A DNA stretch of 64,000 nt from Paradesertivirga mongoliensis. Its GTDB lineage: Bacteria > Bacteroidota > Bacteroidia > Sphingobacteriales > Sphingobacteriaceae. A model generated the notes under the pieces. The model did not search any database. It saw nothing but the letters and a program-made list of their open reading frames with translations, and was not told where the DNA came from. The translations under genes were made by a program, and so were the position numbers. The stretch is from contig NZ_JAFMZO010000002.1 in the NCBI RefSeq assembly GCF_024436395.1, positions 186,001-250,000 on the forward strand, in the 5' to 3' direction. Below, piece after piece: positions 43,516 to 52,142 of the stretch (position 1 is the stretch's first letter; every line of letters starts with the position of its first letter).

Positions 43516-46500
43516 ATGTGGCGGATGATCAGGATTTTAACTATTTTCTTTCTATTTTTTGGATTTACTTTTACAACCTTTAGTCAAACGGTTAGCATCA
43601 ATGCTATTGATGCAGGTCCGTACGGAAGAGGTTCGAGCATTTCGGTGCCAGTTCGCCTGGCGGATCCTGAGGCTAAGTTCAAAATAGACAATGTCTTCAA
43701 GTTATATATCTCGGATGCATCCGGAAGCTTTGCATCCGAAAAAGAGATCGGTAGCTACAAAGGTTTCTTTACCACGTTTATAAACGGCATTCTGCCAGCG
43801 GATCTCGCACCCGGCGATTATAAAGTGCGAGTTAAGAACAGTAGCACCCTAAGTGTTAGTGCTCCATCCGAAATATTTAAAGTAAATGCTTCTGCAGGTG
43901 TTCTGGCCGACATCGACGCCCCGGCCAGCCAGGTGATCAGCAACGCCCCAAAAACCTTCGGAGTTTGCAAGCCGGAAAGAAGCGTCAGTTTTAAATTCAC
44001 AAACTCATCTACATCAGGAGCCAGTGTAATCGCAAGTTTTCGTAACGGATTGAACGAAGGCGACGTCAAAGAATCGGCATTTACCACACCTACAATCACT
44101 TTCCAGGCGGATCCAAGTCACTATACCATCTTCGTTAAGGCCGAATTAAACGGAGTTATTGGAACAAAAGGCTTTTTTCTAATAAATAATATAATTAAGT
44201 CAGGATTTAGTCCCCCGGCCAACAACACGGTGTGTTTACCTGCCAGTCTTGAATACAATATAGAAACTGCTTCCTCAAATGGCATCCAGAATAATTTCCC
44301 CGGCTATTCCTATCAGATAAATTGGGGAGACAATAACATTGAAAACCTCACGCCCGCACAAATTCTTTTGGAAGGCGGAAAAGTAAGACACACCTATATT
44401 CAGTCTTCCTGCGGAAAGCAGATAAAAATAAACGATATCACTTACTATAACGTTTTTGGAATCATTTATCAGGTAAACAGCCCATTCTGCGGTCTGGTAA
44501 GCGTTCCTTTATCTACGCAAGCCAAGGTTATCACACAACCCGAAAACAGGTTTGCCATTGGGCCGAGCGTTTGTATAAATACTAACATGGTAATCAACAA
44601 CACCTCGATAACAGGTGATAATCCCAGTTCAAATTCTGCTGAGTGCAGGAATAATGAGATAGTATATTACTGGTATGTTGATGACGTAGCGGTTACTCCA
44701 CAGGGAGTTCCAATTACTTATGCCTTGAATCACAAGTTCACTACTCCTGGATTCCATAAAATCCGGCTCGAATCAGAAAGTAATTCAAACTGCCAGGCGG
44801 CGCCGCTTGAGCGGACCGTCTATGTTCAAACACTTCCTGAACCCGATTTCACCTTATCAGAAACGTTGGCTTGCGCCGACGCTACCATCAGGGCGACGGA
44901 TAAATCGGTCATCGACCTCTCGGAGCAAGCAAAAAACACCTATAAGTGGACAGTTAGCGGACCATCCAATGTAAGTTTTGTTAACGGCAGCACGAGCTCC
45001 AGCAAAAACCCTGAATTTAAATTTTCAGCAGAGGGGGTATATACTATCCGATTGGGCATTACTTCTCCCTGTGGCGAGATTTTTAAAGAACAAGTGGTAA
45101 TCATTAACAAAAAGCCGGGTATATCGGCAGAGTGGCCTGGTAATTTATGCGGACGAGGCCAGTTGCTGACTTTTGATAGTAAAGCCGGCAACCTATTAAA
45201 AACAACTTTCACAGGAACGGCCAAAGAAAATGCTGATACATATATCTGGGAAATTAGCGGAGGAGCATTCTCATTCAAATCGAACTCTACCTCCCGAAGC
45301 AAAACACCCACCATTTTCTTTGAAGATTATGGAACCTATACCATCAGGATTACACACAAAAATAACTGCGGCACCGAAGTCCTAACGAAAACAATACGTT
45401 TTAATGAATCTCCCACAATATCTGCCGGAGCCGACAAAGTAATTTGTGCCGGAAACAGCGTTACGCTCGAAGGTTCCATTTCCGGAGAACAGGCGGCTGG
45501 CTATGTTTGGATTGGTGGGAATGGTCAATTCAGCCCATCCCGAAGTTCACTTAACCCGGTTTACATCCCCAGCCAGGAGGAAATTTTATCCGGGCAAGTA
45601 CAGTTGAAATTGTCGGTTACTACAATGAATCCGGCTCCGTGTAATATTGTCGAAGATCTGATGGTAATTAAGATAAATCCTCTTAATAAAATCAAAAGTG
45701 CCGGGACCAAAACCATTTGCACCGGTAATTCAGTGAATTATATCCCCGAAGCATTATTCGATGGAAGTGTTATTACCTGGACCGCATCGGGTTCGCAAAA
45801 CGCGACAGGTTATTCAACCAGCGGTTCTGGGGCAATAAAAGATGTATTGACCAATTCGGATCCGGTTCAAAGTGCGGAGGTCAGATATATATTAACCCCC
45901 GAAAACAATGGCTGCAAAGGTGAGCCTTTCACATTAACGGTCACCGTTACCGCCAAACCTACCGTAGCTGCAGCAGCAGAGACAGGTACTATTTGCTCCG
46001 GTAAAGAGGTCAGAATAAATCTTACCTCTAATTTAAGCGGGATGCGGTACACATGGACAAGTACTGTAAGCGGAAATATTACCGGCAACAGTAAACAAAC
46101 CACGCCTGTAGCGCTCGACAGGATAGTAGAAAGCTTAACCAATGCAGGATCAACCACCGGCTTTGTAAGTTATACCATCACACCGGAAAATACTAGTGGC
46201 TGTGCGGGAGAACCCATCACTATTAAAATAAATGTGTCTGCGTCGCCTGGATTGACCACTTTTTCACCCGATAAAACAAAGGGATGCTCTCCGCTTTCCG
46301 TAAACTTTAAAAACAATACAGTGGGTTCTGCGAACACATATTATTGGGATTTTGGAGATGGGCAAAAGCTGGTAACGAAGGACAATAGCGCTGTGAATCA
46401 CGTATACTCTTCAGCAGTTTCGAAAACTTTTACTGCGCGGTTGATTACCGAAACAGATTGTGGTAAATACACCAGCGAATACACCATCAACATATCGCCC

Positions 46501-47586
46501 AATACTGTTGAACCCGAACTAGTAGTGAACGGCAATGAATATGAAGGTTGTGCCCCCCATACCGTCAAGTTTTTTAACAACTCGAAAGGTGCAACTCTTT
46601 TTAAATATGATTTTGGCGACGGAACCATTATTGAGACGAATCGCTCGCCCGAAACCATCGTCCACACCTTCACAAAAGGTGGCAAATACAAAGTAACCCT
46701 AACGGCATCTAATGGATGTTCTGACACTACTACGTCAGAAACAATCACCGTATATCCCCAGGCGATTACTAATTTTTCTGCCGATGTGAGAGAAGGCTGC
46801 TTATCCGTTAAGGTTAAGTTTAGCAATAAAAGCACAGGCGCTCTATCTTATTTATGGGATTTTGACGATGGAACCGTTTCGACAGAAGCCAATCCCACAC
46901 ACACCTTTGGCACAAAAAAACCGAGCTATACAGTTCGCTTAATCACTACCAGTTCTTTTGGCTGCAAAGACACACTCGAGATGGAGGATTATATAAAGGT
47001 ACAGTCGCCGCCGATAGCCGAGTTTCAGGTACAACCCGGACTCACAATTCAATATCCCGACCACCACTTCTCTTTCAAAAACTCGGATCAGGGAAAGGAT
47101 ACCCAATGGAGATGGGATTTCGGTGATGGATCGGCCTCTTCCCAAAAAGACCCCGAGCATACTTACGCAGATACCGGCGTTTACAAAGTAAAACTGACAG
47201 TAATAAACAGCTCTGGCTGTTCTGATACTGCAATTAAAACAGTGAGAATTACCGGTACTCCCGGCAGCTTATTTATCCCGAATGCATTTATGCCTAATAG
47301 CTTAACCGAAGAACTACGGACCTTTAAAGCAAAAGGTTCTGGAATGCAAACCTGGCAAATGCGGATTTTTAATAAATGGGGCGAATTGATCTGGAACACT
47401 ACCCTTCTGAATGAAAGAGGCGTCCCAATCGAAGGCTGGGACGGCAACATGTTCGGCAGTCCTGCACCGCAGGGAATTTACTTCTGGGAGGTTACCGCGA
47501 AATACAAGAACGGCACGGAATGGGCCGGAATATCATACAATGGTTCAGAACCTAAAAAAACTGGAACTATAAACTTAATACGCTAG
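43516..47586 (+). CDS. large secreted PKD-repeat protein with type IX sorting domain
   Basis: A protein of about 1356 residues with a signal peptide (RILTIFFLFFGFTFTTFSQ). The N-terminal thousand residues are beta-sandwich repeats of Ig/PKD type (for example DITYYNVFG, EISGGAFSFKS and FNESPTISAG with a repeated GxxxICxGxxV motif). Then come four PKD domains with the diagnostic YWDFGDGQ, KYDFGDGT, YLWDFDDGT and WRWDFGDGS. The last 90 residues form a CHU_C/type B sorting domain: SLFIPNAFMPNS...MRIFNKWGELIWNT...GWDGN...PQGIYFWEV. It is therefore a probable type IX secretion substrate displayed on or released from the cell surface. The ATG at 43525 is an equally good start. A PorP/SprF gene follows. 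Confidence 0.93.
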   Translation: MWRMIRILTIFFLFFGFTFTTFSQTVSINAIDAGPYGRGSSISVPVRLADPEAKFKIDNVFKLYISDASGSFASEKEIGSYKGFFTTFINGILPADLAPGDYKVRVKNSSTLSVSAPSEIFKVNASAGVLADIDAPASQVISNAPKTFGVCKPERSVSFKFTNSSTSGASVIASFRNGLNEGDVKESAFTTPTITFQADPSHYTIFVKAELNGVIGTKGFFLINNIIKSGFSPPANNTVCLPASLEYNIETASSNGIQNNFPGYSYQINWGDNNIENLTPAQILLEGGKVRHTYIQSSCGKQIKINDITYYNVFGIIYQVNSPFCGLVSVPLSTQAKVITQPENRFAIGPSVCINTNMVINNTSITGDNPSSNSAECRNNEIVYYWYVDDVAVTPQGVPITYALNHKFTTPGFHKIRLESESNSNCQAAPLERTVYVQTLPEPDFTLSETLACADATIRATDKSVIDLSEQAKNTYKWTVSGPSNVSFVNGSTSSSKNPEFKFSAEGVYTIRLGITSPCGEIFKEQVVIINKKPGISAEWPGNLCGRGQLLTFDSKAGNLLKTTFTGTAKENADTYIWEISGGAFSFKSNSTSRSKTPTIFFEDYGTYTIRITHKNNCGTEVLTKTIRFNESPTISAGADKVICAGNSVTLEGSISGEQAAGYVWIGGNGQFSPSRSSLNPVYIPSQEEILSGQVQLKLSVTTMNPAPCNIVEDLMVIKINPLNKIKSAGTKTICTGNSVNYIPEALFDGSVITWTASGSQNATGYSTSGSGAIKDVLTNSDPVQSAEVRYILTPENNGCKGEPFTLTVTVTAKPTVAAAAETGTICSGKEVRINLTSNLSGMRYTWTSTVSGNITGNSKQTTPVALDRIVESLTNAGSTTGFVSYTITPENTSGCAGEPITIKINVSASPGLTTFSPDKTKGCSPLSVNFKNNTVGSANTYYWDFGDGQKLVTKDNSAVNHVYSSAVSKTFTARLITETDCGKYTSEYTINISPNTVEPELVVNGNEYEGCAPHTVKFFNNSKGATLFKYDFGDGTIIETNRSPETIVHTFTKGGKYKVTLTASNGCSDTTTSETITVYPQAITNFSADVREGCLSVKVKFSNKSTGALSYLWDFDDGTVSTEANPTHTFGTKKPSYTVRLITTSSFGCKDTLEMEDYIKVQSPPIAEFQVQPGLTIQYPDHHFSFKNSDQGKDTQWRWDFGDGSASSQKDPEHTYADTGVYKVKLTVINSSGCSDTAIKTVRITGTPGSLFIPNAFMPNSLTEELRTFKAKGSGMQTWQMRIFNKWGELIWNTTLLNERGVPIEGWDGNMFGSPAPQGIYFWEVTAKYKNGTEWAGISYNGSEPKKTGTINLIR

Positions 47587-47589
47587 GCT

Positions 47590-48594
47590 ATGTTGAAGAT
47601 GATTTTTAAACCTTATAGTTTTTTATTACTGGTATTGCTTTGCCAAACGGCCAAAGCTCAGGATCATATCTATTCGCAATTCTTTAATGCGCCGATATAC
47701 CTTAATCCGGCTCTTGCCGGACAGTTTGACGGTTCTTTCAGGGTAAATATGATTTACAGAAATCAATGGTCGGCGATGTCGGGAGACTTACGATATATCT
47801 CCGCCTCTATGGATTATCAGCTTCCTAATAACGCAGGTGGCCTTGGTTTGATGTTCAACAACTCCGCGGAAGGAGTGGCGTACCTAAAGAAGAATAATAT
47901 TTCCGGAATTTATTCTTATATCATTGGCGGCGACAATTTTAGCGCCTCATTCGGTCTTCAAGCCGGAATCACAAATCGAAAAATGGACTTTAGCAGCCTT
48001 ATCTTTTCCGATCAGTTGGATTCGAGACTGGGCCTTACCGGCGCCTCCACATCTGCAGAATCGCCGCTTAATGACAATAAGTATTACTTTGACGCAGGAA
48101 CCGGCGCTAACTTTGTCATCGGCAATGCTATGATCGGAGCCTCGGTGTTGCACCTAAACAAGCCCGATGAATCGTTCACCGGAAGTGTTGTCCCCACCCC
48201 GATCCGTACGGCCGTACATGCAAGCTACCGGGTTCCCTTAAGCACCGATGATGAGGGCAGTTACCTTATCCCATCAGTAGTTTATTACAAACAGAGCCAG
48301 GCAACTTCAATAAGCGGTGGAATGCAATTTAAATACAGAGCCGTGAATGCGGGAGTATGGTATCGTACCGCCGGAAGCGGAAGTTCCGACGCACTTGTCG
48401 TTTCCTTCATTTTTGATCTCTTCTCTAAGAATGCGAAGAATCAAAAATATCGTTTCGGGGTTAGTCATGATGCTACAACCAGTAAATTAAATTACGGTAA
48501 TACAAGCGGCACATCTGAAGTGAGTTTTGGCTTTGAAACGGGTGAAAGCCAGAACAAGGGATATAGCACCGTAAAATGTTATGATTTTTATTAG
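47590..48594 (+). CDS. PorP/SprF family outer-membrane protein
   Basis: A 334-residue beta-barrel with a signal peptide (FLLLVLLCQTAKAQ). Family features are DHIYSQFFNAPIYLNPALAGQFDGSFRVNMIYRNQW near the N-terminus and a C-terminus resembling GVSHDATTSKLNYGN...SEVSFGFE. PorP/SprF-like proteins help the type IX system display specific large CHU_C-tailed adhesins and are typically encoded right next to their client, as here (3 bp after the PKD protein). This pair thus forms a client-plus-partner unit. Confidence 0.93.
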   Translation: MLKMIFKPYSFLLLVLLCQTAKAQDHIYSQFFNAPIYLNPALAGQFDGSFRVNMIYRNQWSAMSGDLRYISASMDYQLPNNAGGLGLMFNNSAEGVAYLKKNNISGIYSYIIGGDNFSASFGLQAGITNRKMDFSSLIFSDQLDSRLGLTGASTSAESPLNDNKYYFDAGTGANFVIGNAMIGASVLHLNKPDESFTGSVVPTPIRTAVHASYRVPLSTDDEGSYLIPSVVYYKQSQATSISGGMQFKYRAVNAGVWYRTAGSGSSDALVVSFIFDLFSKNAKNQKYRFGVSHDATTSKLNYGNTSGTSEVSFGFETGESQNKGYSTVKCYDFY

Positions 48595-48612
48595 GATATC
48601 TAAACAGCTCCT

Positions 48613-48861
48613 TTATTGCTGAGGCCGATTTGGGTATTCTTTTTCCAGATAGTTGCCCAGCGTATTGACCTCTTCCGGGCTCAAGCCCCAGTTATCCTGC
48701 GAAGTAACGTGCCAGCCCTGTTCATCATGCTCTATTAACAAAGGGTGCGGATCCATCAATTTACGTTCCAGAGAATACATACGATGATGCTCGTCCATAG
48801 GTTCGGCGTAAAGTTCTAATTCTTCTCCGTTTATTGAATATTCGACTTTAAATCTTTTCAT
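48613..48861 (-). CDS. small protein, paralogue of the 110-400 gene
   Basis: An 82-residue soluble protein (MKRFKVEYSINGEELELYA...) with a central PHPLLIEHDEQGWHVTSQ and a C-terminal helix beginning LSPEEVNTLGNYLEK. It shares the strand-PH-strand-W-helix arrangement of the protein at 110-400. The family is unnamed as far as I can tell. It lies 60 bp after the two-component response regulator on the same strand and could be the last member of that cluster. Confidence 0.7.
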   Translation of the reverse strand: MKRFKVEYSINGEELELYAEPMDEHHRMYSLERKLMDPHPLLIEHDEQGWHVTSQDNWGLSPEEVNTLGNYLEKEYPNRPQQ

Positions 48862-48920
48862 AGCTTTTTACACATAAACAGGTCCGTGGGGCACTTGTTT
48901 GTACATGTAAAAAAACATTC

Positions 48921-49364
48921 CTACAAGCCCTTCGAAGCCAGAATTTTACGCAGATGAAACTGAACGAACCCGTCCATCGAGTCGGATCTTTTGGTATTAT
49001 TATTGAAATTAAGGGGCTTGATCAGATATCCCGAGACCCCTAACTGCTCGGTTGCTTTTCTATCGGCTTCCTCGCCCGAAGTAGTCATCACAAATACTTT
49101 GAGATGCTTTAGCTTGTCATCTCCCCTCAGTACCTTCAAAAACTCTATACCGTTCATTTTTGGCATGTTCAAATCAAGCAAAATAACGTCAGGCAAATGC
49201 CCCTTACCCTCCTCTAGTTGAGATTTCAAAATTTCCAGAGCTTCAATACCGTTGTATGCGGTAAAAAGCTCGTAATCCTGATCAAGTTTTTTTAATGACC
49301 GCTCAACACTAATCACATCCAACTCATCGTCATCAACTAATAGAATAATATTTTTCGAATTCAT
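48921..49364 (-). CDS. single-domain response regulator
   Basis: A 147-residue receiver protein without output domain, of the Rcp1 type that pairs with phytochrome-like or CHASE3 kinases. The acidic pocket is in ILLVDDDELD, the phosphoacceptor aspartate in VILLDLNMPKMNG, the switch threonine in VFVMTTSG and the lysine in GYLIKPLNF. Inserted loop residues EEGKGHLP are typical of this group. It ends a four-gene kinase cluster, three bases after the CHASE3 kinase, and probably receives phosphate from it. Confidence 0.93.
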   Translation of the reverse strand: MNSKNIILLVDDDELDVISVERSLKKLDQDYELFTAYNGIEALEILKSQLEEGKGHLPDVILLDLNMPKMNGIEFLKVLRGDDKLKHLKVFVMTTSGEEADRKATEQLGVSGYLIKPLNFNNNTKRSDSMDGFVQFHLRKILASKGL

Positions 49365-49367
49365 TTT

Positions 49368-50825
49368 TTAAAATTTTGGCCAAGTGAACGTAAATACAGA
49401 GCCTTCTCCAAGTTCAGAATGCACATTTATAGTACAATGCTGATCATCAATAATCTTTTTAACGATAGCTAATCCTATACCTGTACTTTCCTTTGCATGC
49501 TTTTCCCTAAGAGTTTGAAATATTTCAAAGATTTTTGAATGAAATTGCGGCTCGATACCAATACCGTTATCGGCGATAGAAAATTGATAAAAATCATCCA
49601 GCTCAATACAGCTAATTGAAATCTTTCCGTTTTGTTCCGGTTTGGAATATTTCACCGCATTACTCATCAAATTGCTAAACACCTGCTCCAGGCGGATCTT
49701 TTCGGTAGAGAGCACCGGCAAATTCATCGTTTGAACTTCGAAATTTTCAGGCACAATGAGTTCTGCAATATCCCTTACCAGCTTATCTACATCAACTCTT
49801 TCTTTGAGTGGCTTTTCGCGGCTTATGCGCGCATAATCGAGCAAGCCGTGAATTAAATCTTCCATCCGTTTAATCCGGTCGGGAATAATATTAAGGTATT
49901 TACGCATCTGAGGAGACACCTCGCCACCTAAATCTTCCTCAATCCATTGTGTAACATTATAAATCCCCCGGATAGGCGCCTTTAAATCGTGCGAAACAAC
50001 GTATGCAAACTGATTGAGCTCTTTGTTTCGTTTTTCAAGTTCCTTTATATTTTTATTGAGGGTTTCGGACATGGAGTTCAAAGAAATCGACAAACTCGTT
50101 AGCTCGTCATTTTTATCATCCTTTACTATTGCAAACTCCCCTTTAGAAATATTATCGGCAAGATTCACCATCGAAGCAATTCGTTTGGTAATTAACCGAA
50201 CGATGTATAAGGTGCTGACAATTCCGATTACGACTGTTAAGAGTAAGAATATCAAGGAAAACCTGCGTGTGCGCTCTACTGATTGATTCAGGGCATCACG
50301 GCGTACAGCCCGAACCCGATATTCGGACTTATCCAGATCTTTGAATATCAGACTAATCTGGTCGTTTATCTTCTTTCCAACCTGCTTACGTAATTTATTT
50401 TCGAAAAGATCTTGATACACGGATGGATTGGTGGCGACACCCCTTTTTGCATTAATCAGCTGGTCGCTATAACCAATCCAACTCTGATGCAGGGCAGCTA
50501 TTTTATCCAGCCTTTTCAACTGACTTGGCGAATTCCGGAGTAAGACACGCTGCTCATTAAACAGTTGCGGCATAATTTCGCTTCCTTCGAAGTAAGCACC
50601 CAGAAATGTGGTGTCGCTGGTTAATAAATATCCCCGGAAAGCGCTTTGCATTTCAATAATACTTCTGTGCAGGCGACTTGAATTCCGGATTATGGTTTCA
50701 GACCTGGCTACATATTCCGTGTTTTTGTTAACCTTCTCGGACAGATTATAGTTCACGTAAGAGTCGGTGATTGAAATACCAATCACGACAGAAAATCCGA
50801 GAAAGATCTGAGCGGCTAATCTCAT
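49368..50825 (-). CDS. membrane sensor histidine kinase with CHASE3 domain
   Basis: A 485-residue kinase. TM1 is at about residues 4-24. A periplasmic CHASE3 domain (about 30-180) contains RLHRSIIEMQSAFRGYLLTSD and the helix LDKIAALHQSWIGYSDQL. TM2 is at about 190-210 (LIFLLLTVVIGIVSTLYIV), followed by a HAMP linker. A HisKA domain has the phospho-histidine in YVVSHDLKAPIRGI. The catalytic HATPase domain has the N box NLMSNAVKYSK, G1 DNGIGI and G2 GIGLAIVKK. Ligand unknown. Coupled to the response regulator downstream and nine bases after the hybrid kinase upstream. Confidence 0.94.
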   Translation of the reverse strand: MRLAAQIFLGFSVVIGISITDSYVNYNLSEKVNKNTEYVARSETIIRNSSRLHRSIIEMQSAFRGYLLTSDTTFLGAYFEGSEIMPQLFNEQRVLLRNSPSQLKRLDKIAALHQSWIGYSDQLINAKRGVATNPSVYQDLFENKLRKQVGKKINDQISLIFKDLDKSEYRVRAVRRDALNQSVERTRRFSLIFLLLTVVIGIVSTLYIVRLITKRIASMVNLADNISKGEFAIVKDDKNDELTSLSISLNSMSETLNKNIKELEKRNKELNQFAYVVSHDLKAPIRGIYNVTQWIEEDLGGEVSPQMRKYLNIIPDRIKRMEDLIHGLLDYARISREKPLKERVDVDKLVRDIAELIVPENFEVQTMNLPVLSTEKIRLEQVFSNLMSNAVKYSKPEQNGKISISCIELDDFYQFSIADNGIGIEPQFHSKIFEIFQTLREKHAKESTGIGLAIVKKIIDDQHCTINVHSELGEGSVFTFTWPKF

Positions 50826-50834
50826 TAATAATAA

Positions 50835-52073
50835 TTAAATTAAAGAAGACGCATCTTCGTAAATAGCAGCGGGAATTGTAAATTTAAAGCAGGTGCCCGT
50901 CCCTTCGCTACTTTCTACGCCGATCGTACCACCGTGTTGGGTAACAAAATCTTTAACCAGGATCAATCCTAAACCGGTGCCATGTTCATTGTTTGTACCT
51001 TTTACAGAGGAACTTACTTCATCAAACACTTTCCCCATCGTATCCACGCTCATACCTACGCCCGTATCCGCCACACAAATCTCCACCATTTTATCCTGCC
51101 GGGCGGCACTGATCGTTATCGAACCGTGCTGCGGTGTGTATTTTATGGCATTAGTAACCAGATTTTGCACAATGGAACGAAGCATTAACGAATCGGCGTT
51201 CACATATATCTCTTCAGGAACCTCATTAAACAAACTAATCTCCTTTTGGGCTGCGTTTGCCTTCAATAACTCTAAAGAATCATTCATCCCTTCGAGAAGG
51301 TGAATCCTCTGTGGAGTGAAACTTGTTTTATCGCGCTGTTTTTTCGCCCAGTCAACCAGTTCGTTAAGCTGCTGAACAATTTTATGTGCGGTACGATGAA
51401 TGATGCTGGATAAATTCTTAATATCATTCTTCGATAGTTTCTCGATATCCCGGTTCAACTTTTCGGATGTCGCGATAAGCGCTGTAGCGGGGTTTCGAAG
51501 ATCATGAGAGATTACCGACAGAAATTTATCCTTCGACAAGTTGAGATCTTTCAATTCCGAATTCAGCGTCTCGAGTTGAGAAGTCCGTTCTTTAACACGG
51601 TTCTCGAGCTCTGCGTTGAGGCGCATTAAATCTTCATTAATCACCCTTAGCTTTTCTTCCTGCTTGCTTAAAAGCTGGTTTTTCCGGTGAAGTTCTGCAA
51701 AAACAGCCACTTTAGATCGAAGAATCTGAGGATTAAATGGCTTTCGGATATAATCAACGGCGCCTGCCTGGTACCCCTTAAACATAGCGGTCTCTTCGTA
51801 ATCTTGTCCGGTGATAAAGATAATAGGCACCAGCCGGAGCTTCTCCCTTGAATAAATCAGCTCCGCAGTTTCATAGCCATCCATTATCGGCATCCGCACA
51901 TCGAGCAAAATCAGCGAGAAATCCTCTTCTTTCAAAAGAATCTTCAAAGCATCCTTTCCGGATGTAGCCTTATAAAATTTATAGCCTTGATTCTCCAGAA
52001 CAATCTCCATAGACATCAGGTTATCAGGCCTGTCGTCAACGAGAAGGATTTTTATTGTAGTATCGTCAGCCAA
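50835..52073 (-). CDS. receiver-histidine kinase hybrid
   Basis: A 412-residue soluble protein with the order REC-kinase. Residues 5-125 are a receiver domain (LLVDDRPDN; phosphoacceptor in LILLDVRMPIMDGYE; KPFNPQ). A coiled coil (about 130-180) leads to HisKA with H in ISHDLRNPATAL and HATPase with NLVTNAIKYTPQ, DTGVGMS and GTGLGLILVKD. The start is a TTG; no ATG is available upstream of LLVDD. An N-terminal receiver can gate the kinase, so this protein may connect the large HAMP kinase upstream with the CHASE3 kinase downstream. Confidence 0.92.
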   Translation of the reverse strand: MADDTTIKILLVDDRPDNLMSMEIVLENQGYKFYKATSGKDALKILLKEEDFSLILLDVRMPIMDGYETAELIYSREKLRLVPIIFITGQDYEETAMFKGYQAGAVDYIRKPFNPQILRSKVAVFAELHRKNQLLSKQEEKLRVINEDLMRLNAELENRVKERTSQLETLNSELKDLNLSKDKFLSVISHDLRNPATALIATSEKLNRDIEKLSKNDIKNLSSIIHRTAHKIVQQLNELVDWAKKQRDKTSFTPQRIHLLEGMNDSLELLKANAAQKEISLFNEVPEEIYVNADSLMLRSIVQNLVTNAIKYTPQHGSITISAARQDKMVEICVADTGVGMSVDTMGKVFDEVSSSVKGTNNEHGTGLGLILVKDFVTQHGGTIGVESSEGTGTCFKFTIPAAIYEDASSLI

Positions 52074-52109
52074 CTTAAATTAAAAGTTAAAAAGTGAAAA
52101 TTAAAAATG

Positions 52110-52129
52110 CCCTCCCCTTTGGGAGAGGG
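52110..52129. terminator. GC-rich hairpin between two kinase genes
   Basis: CCCTC and CCC pair with GGG and GAGGG (one bulged A), with loop TTT. On the minus strand it is followed by a T-rich stretch (CATTTTTAATTTT), so it may attenuate transcription after the large kinase. Its composition resembles the repeat at 14499-14601. Confidence 0.6.
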
Positions 52130-52142
52130 TTTTGATAAGGCA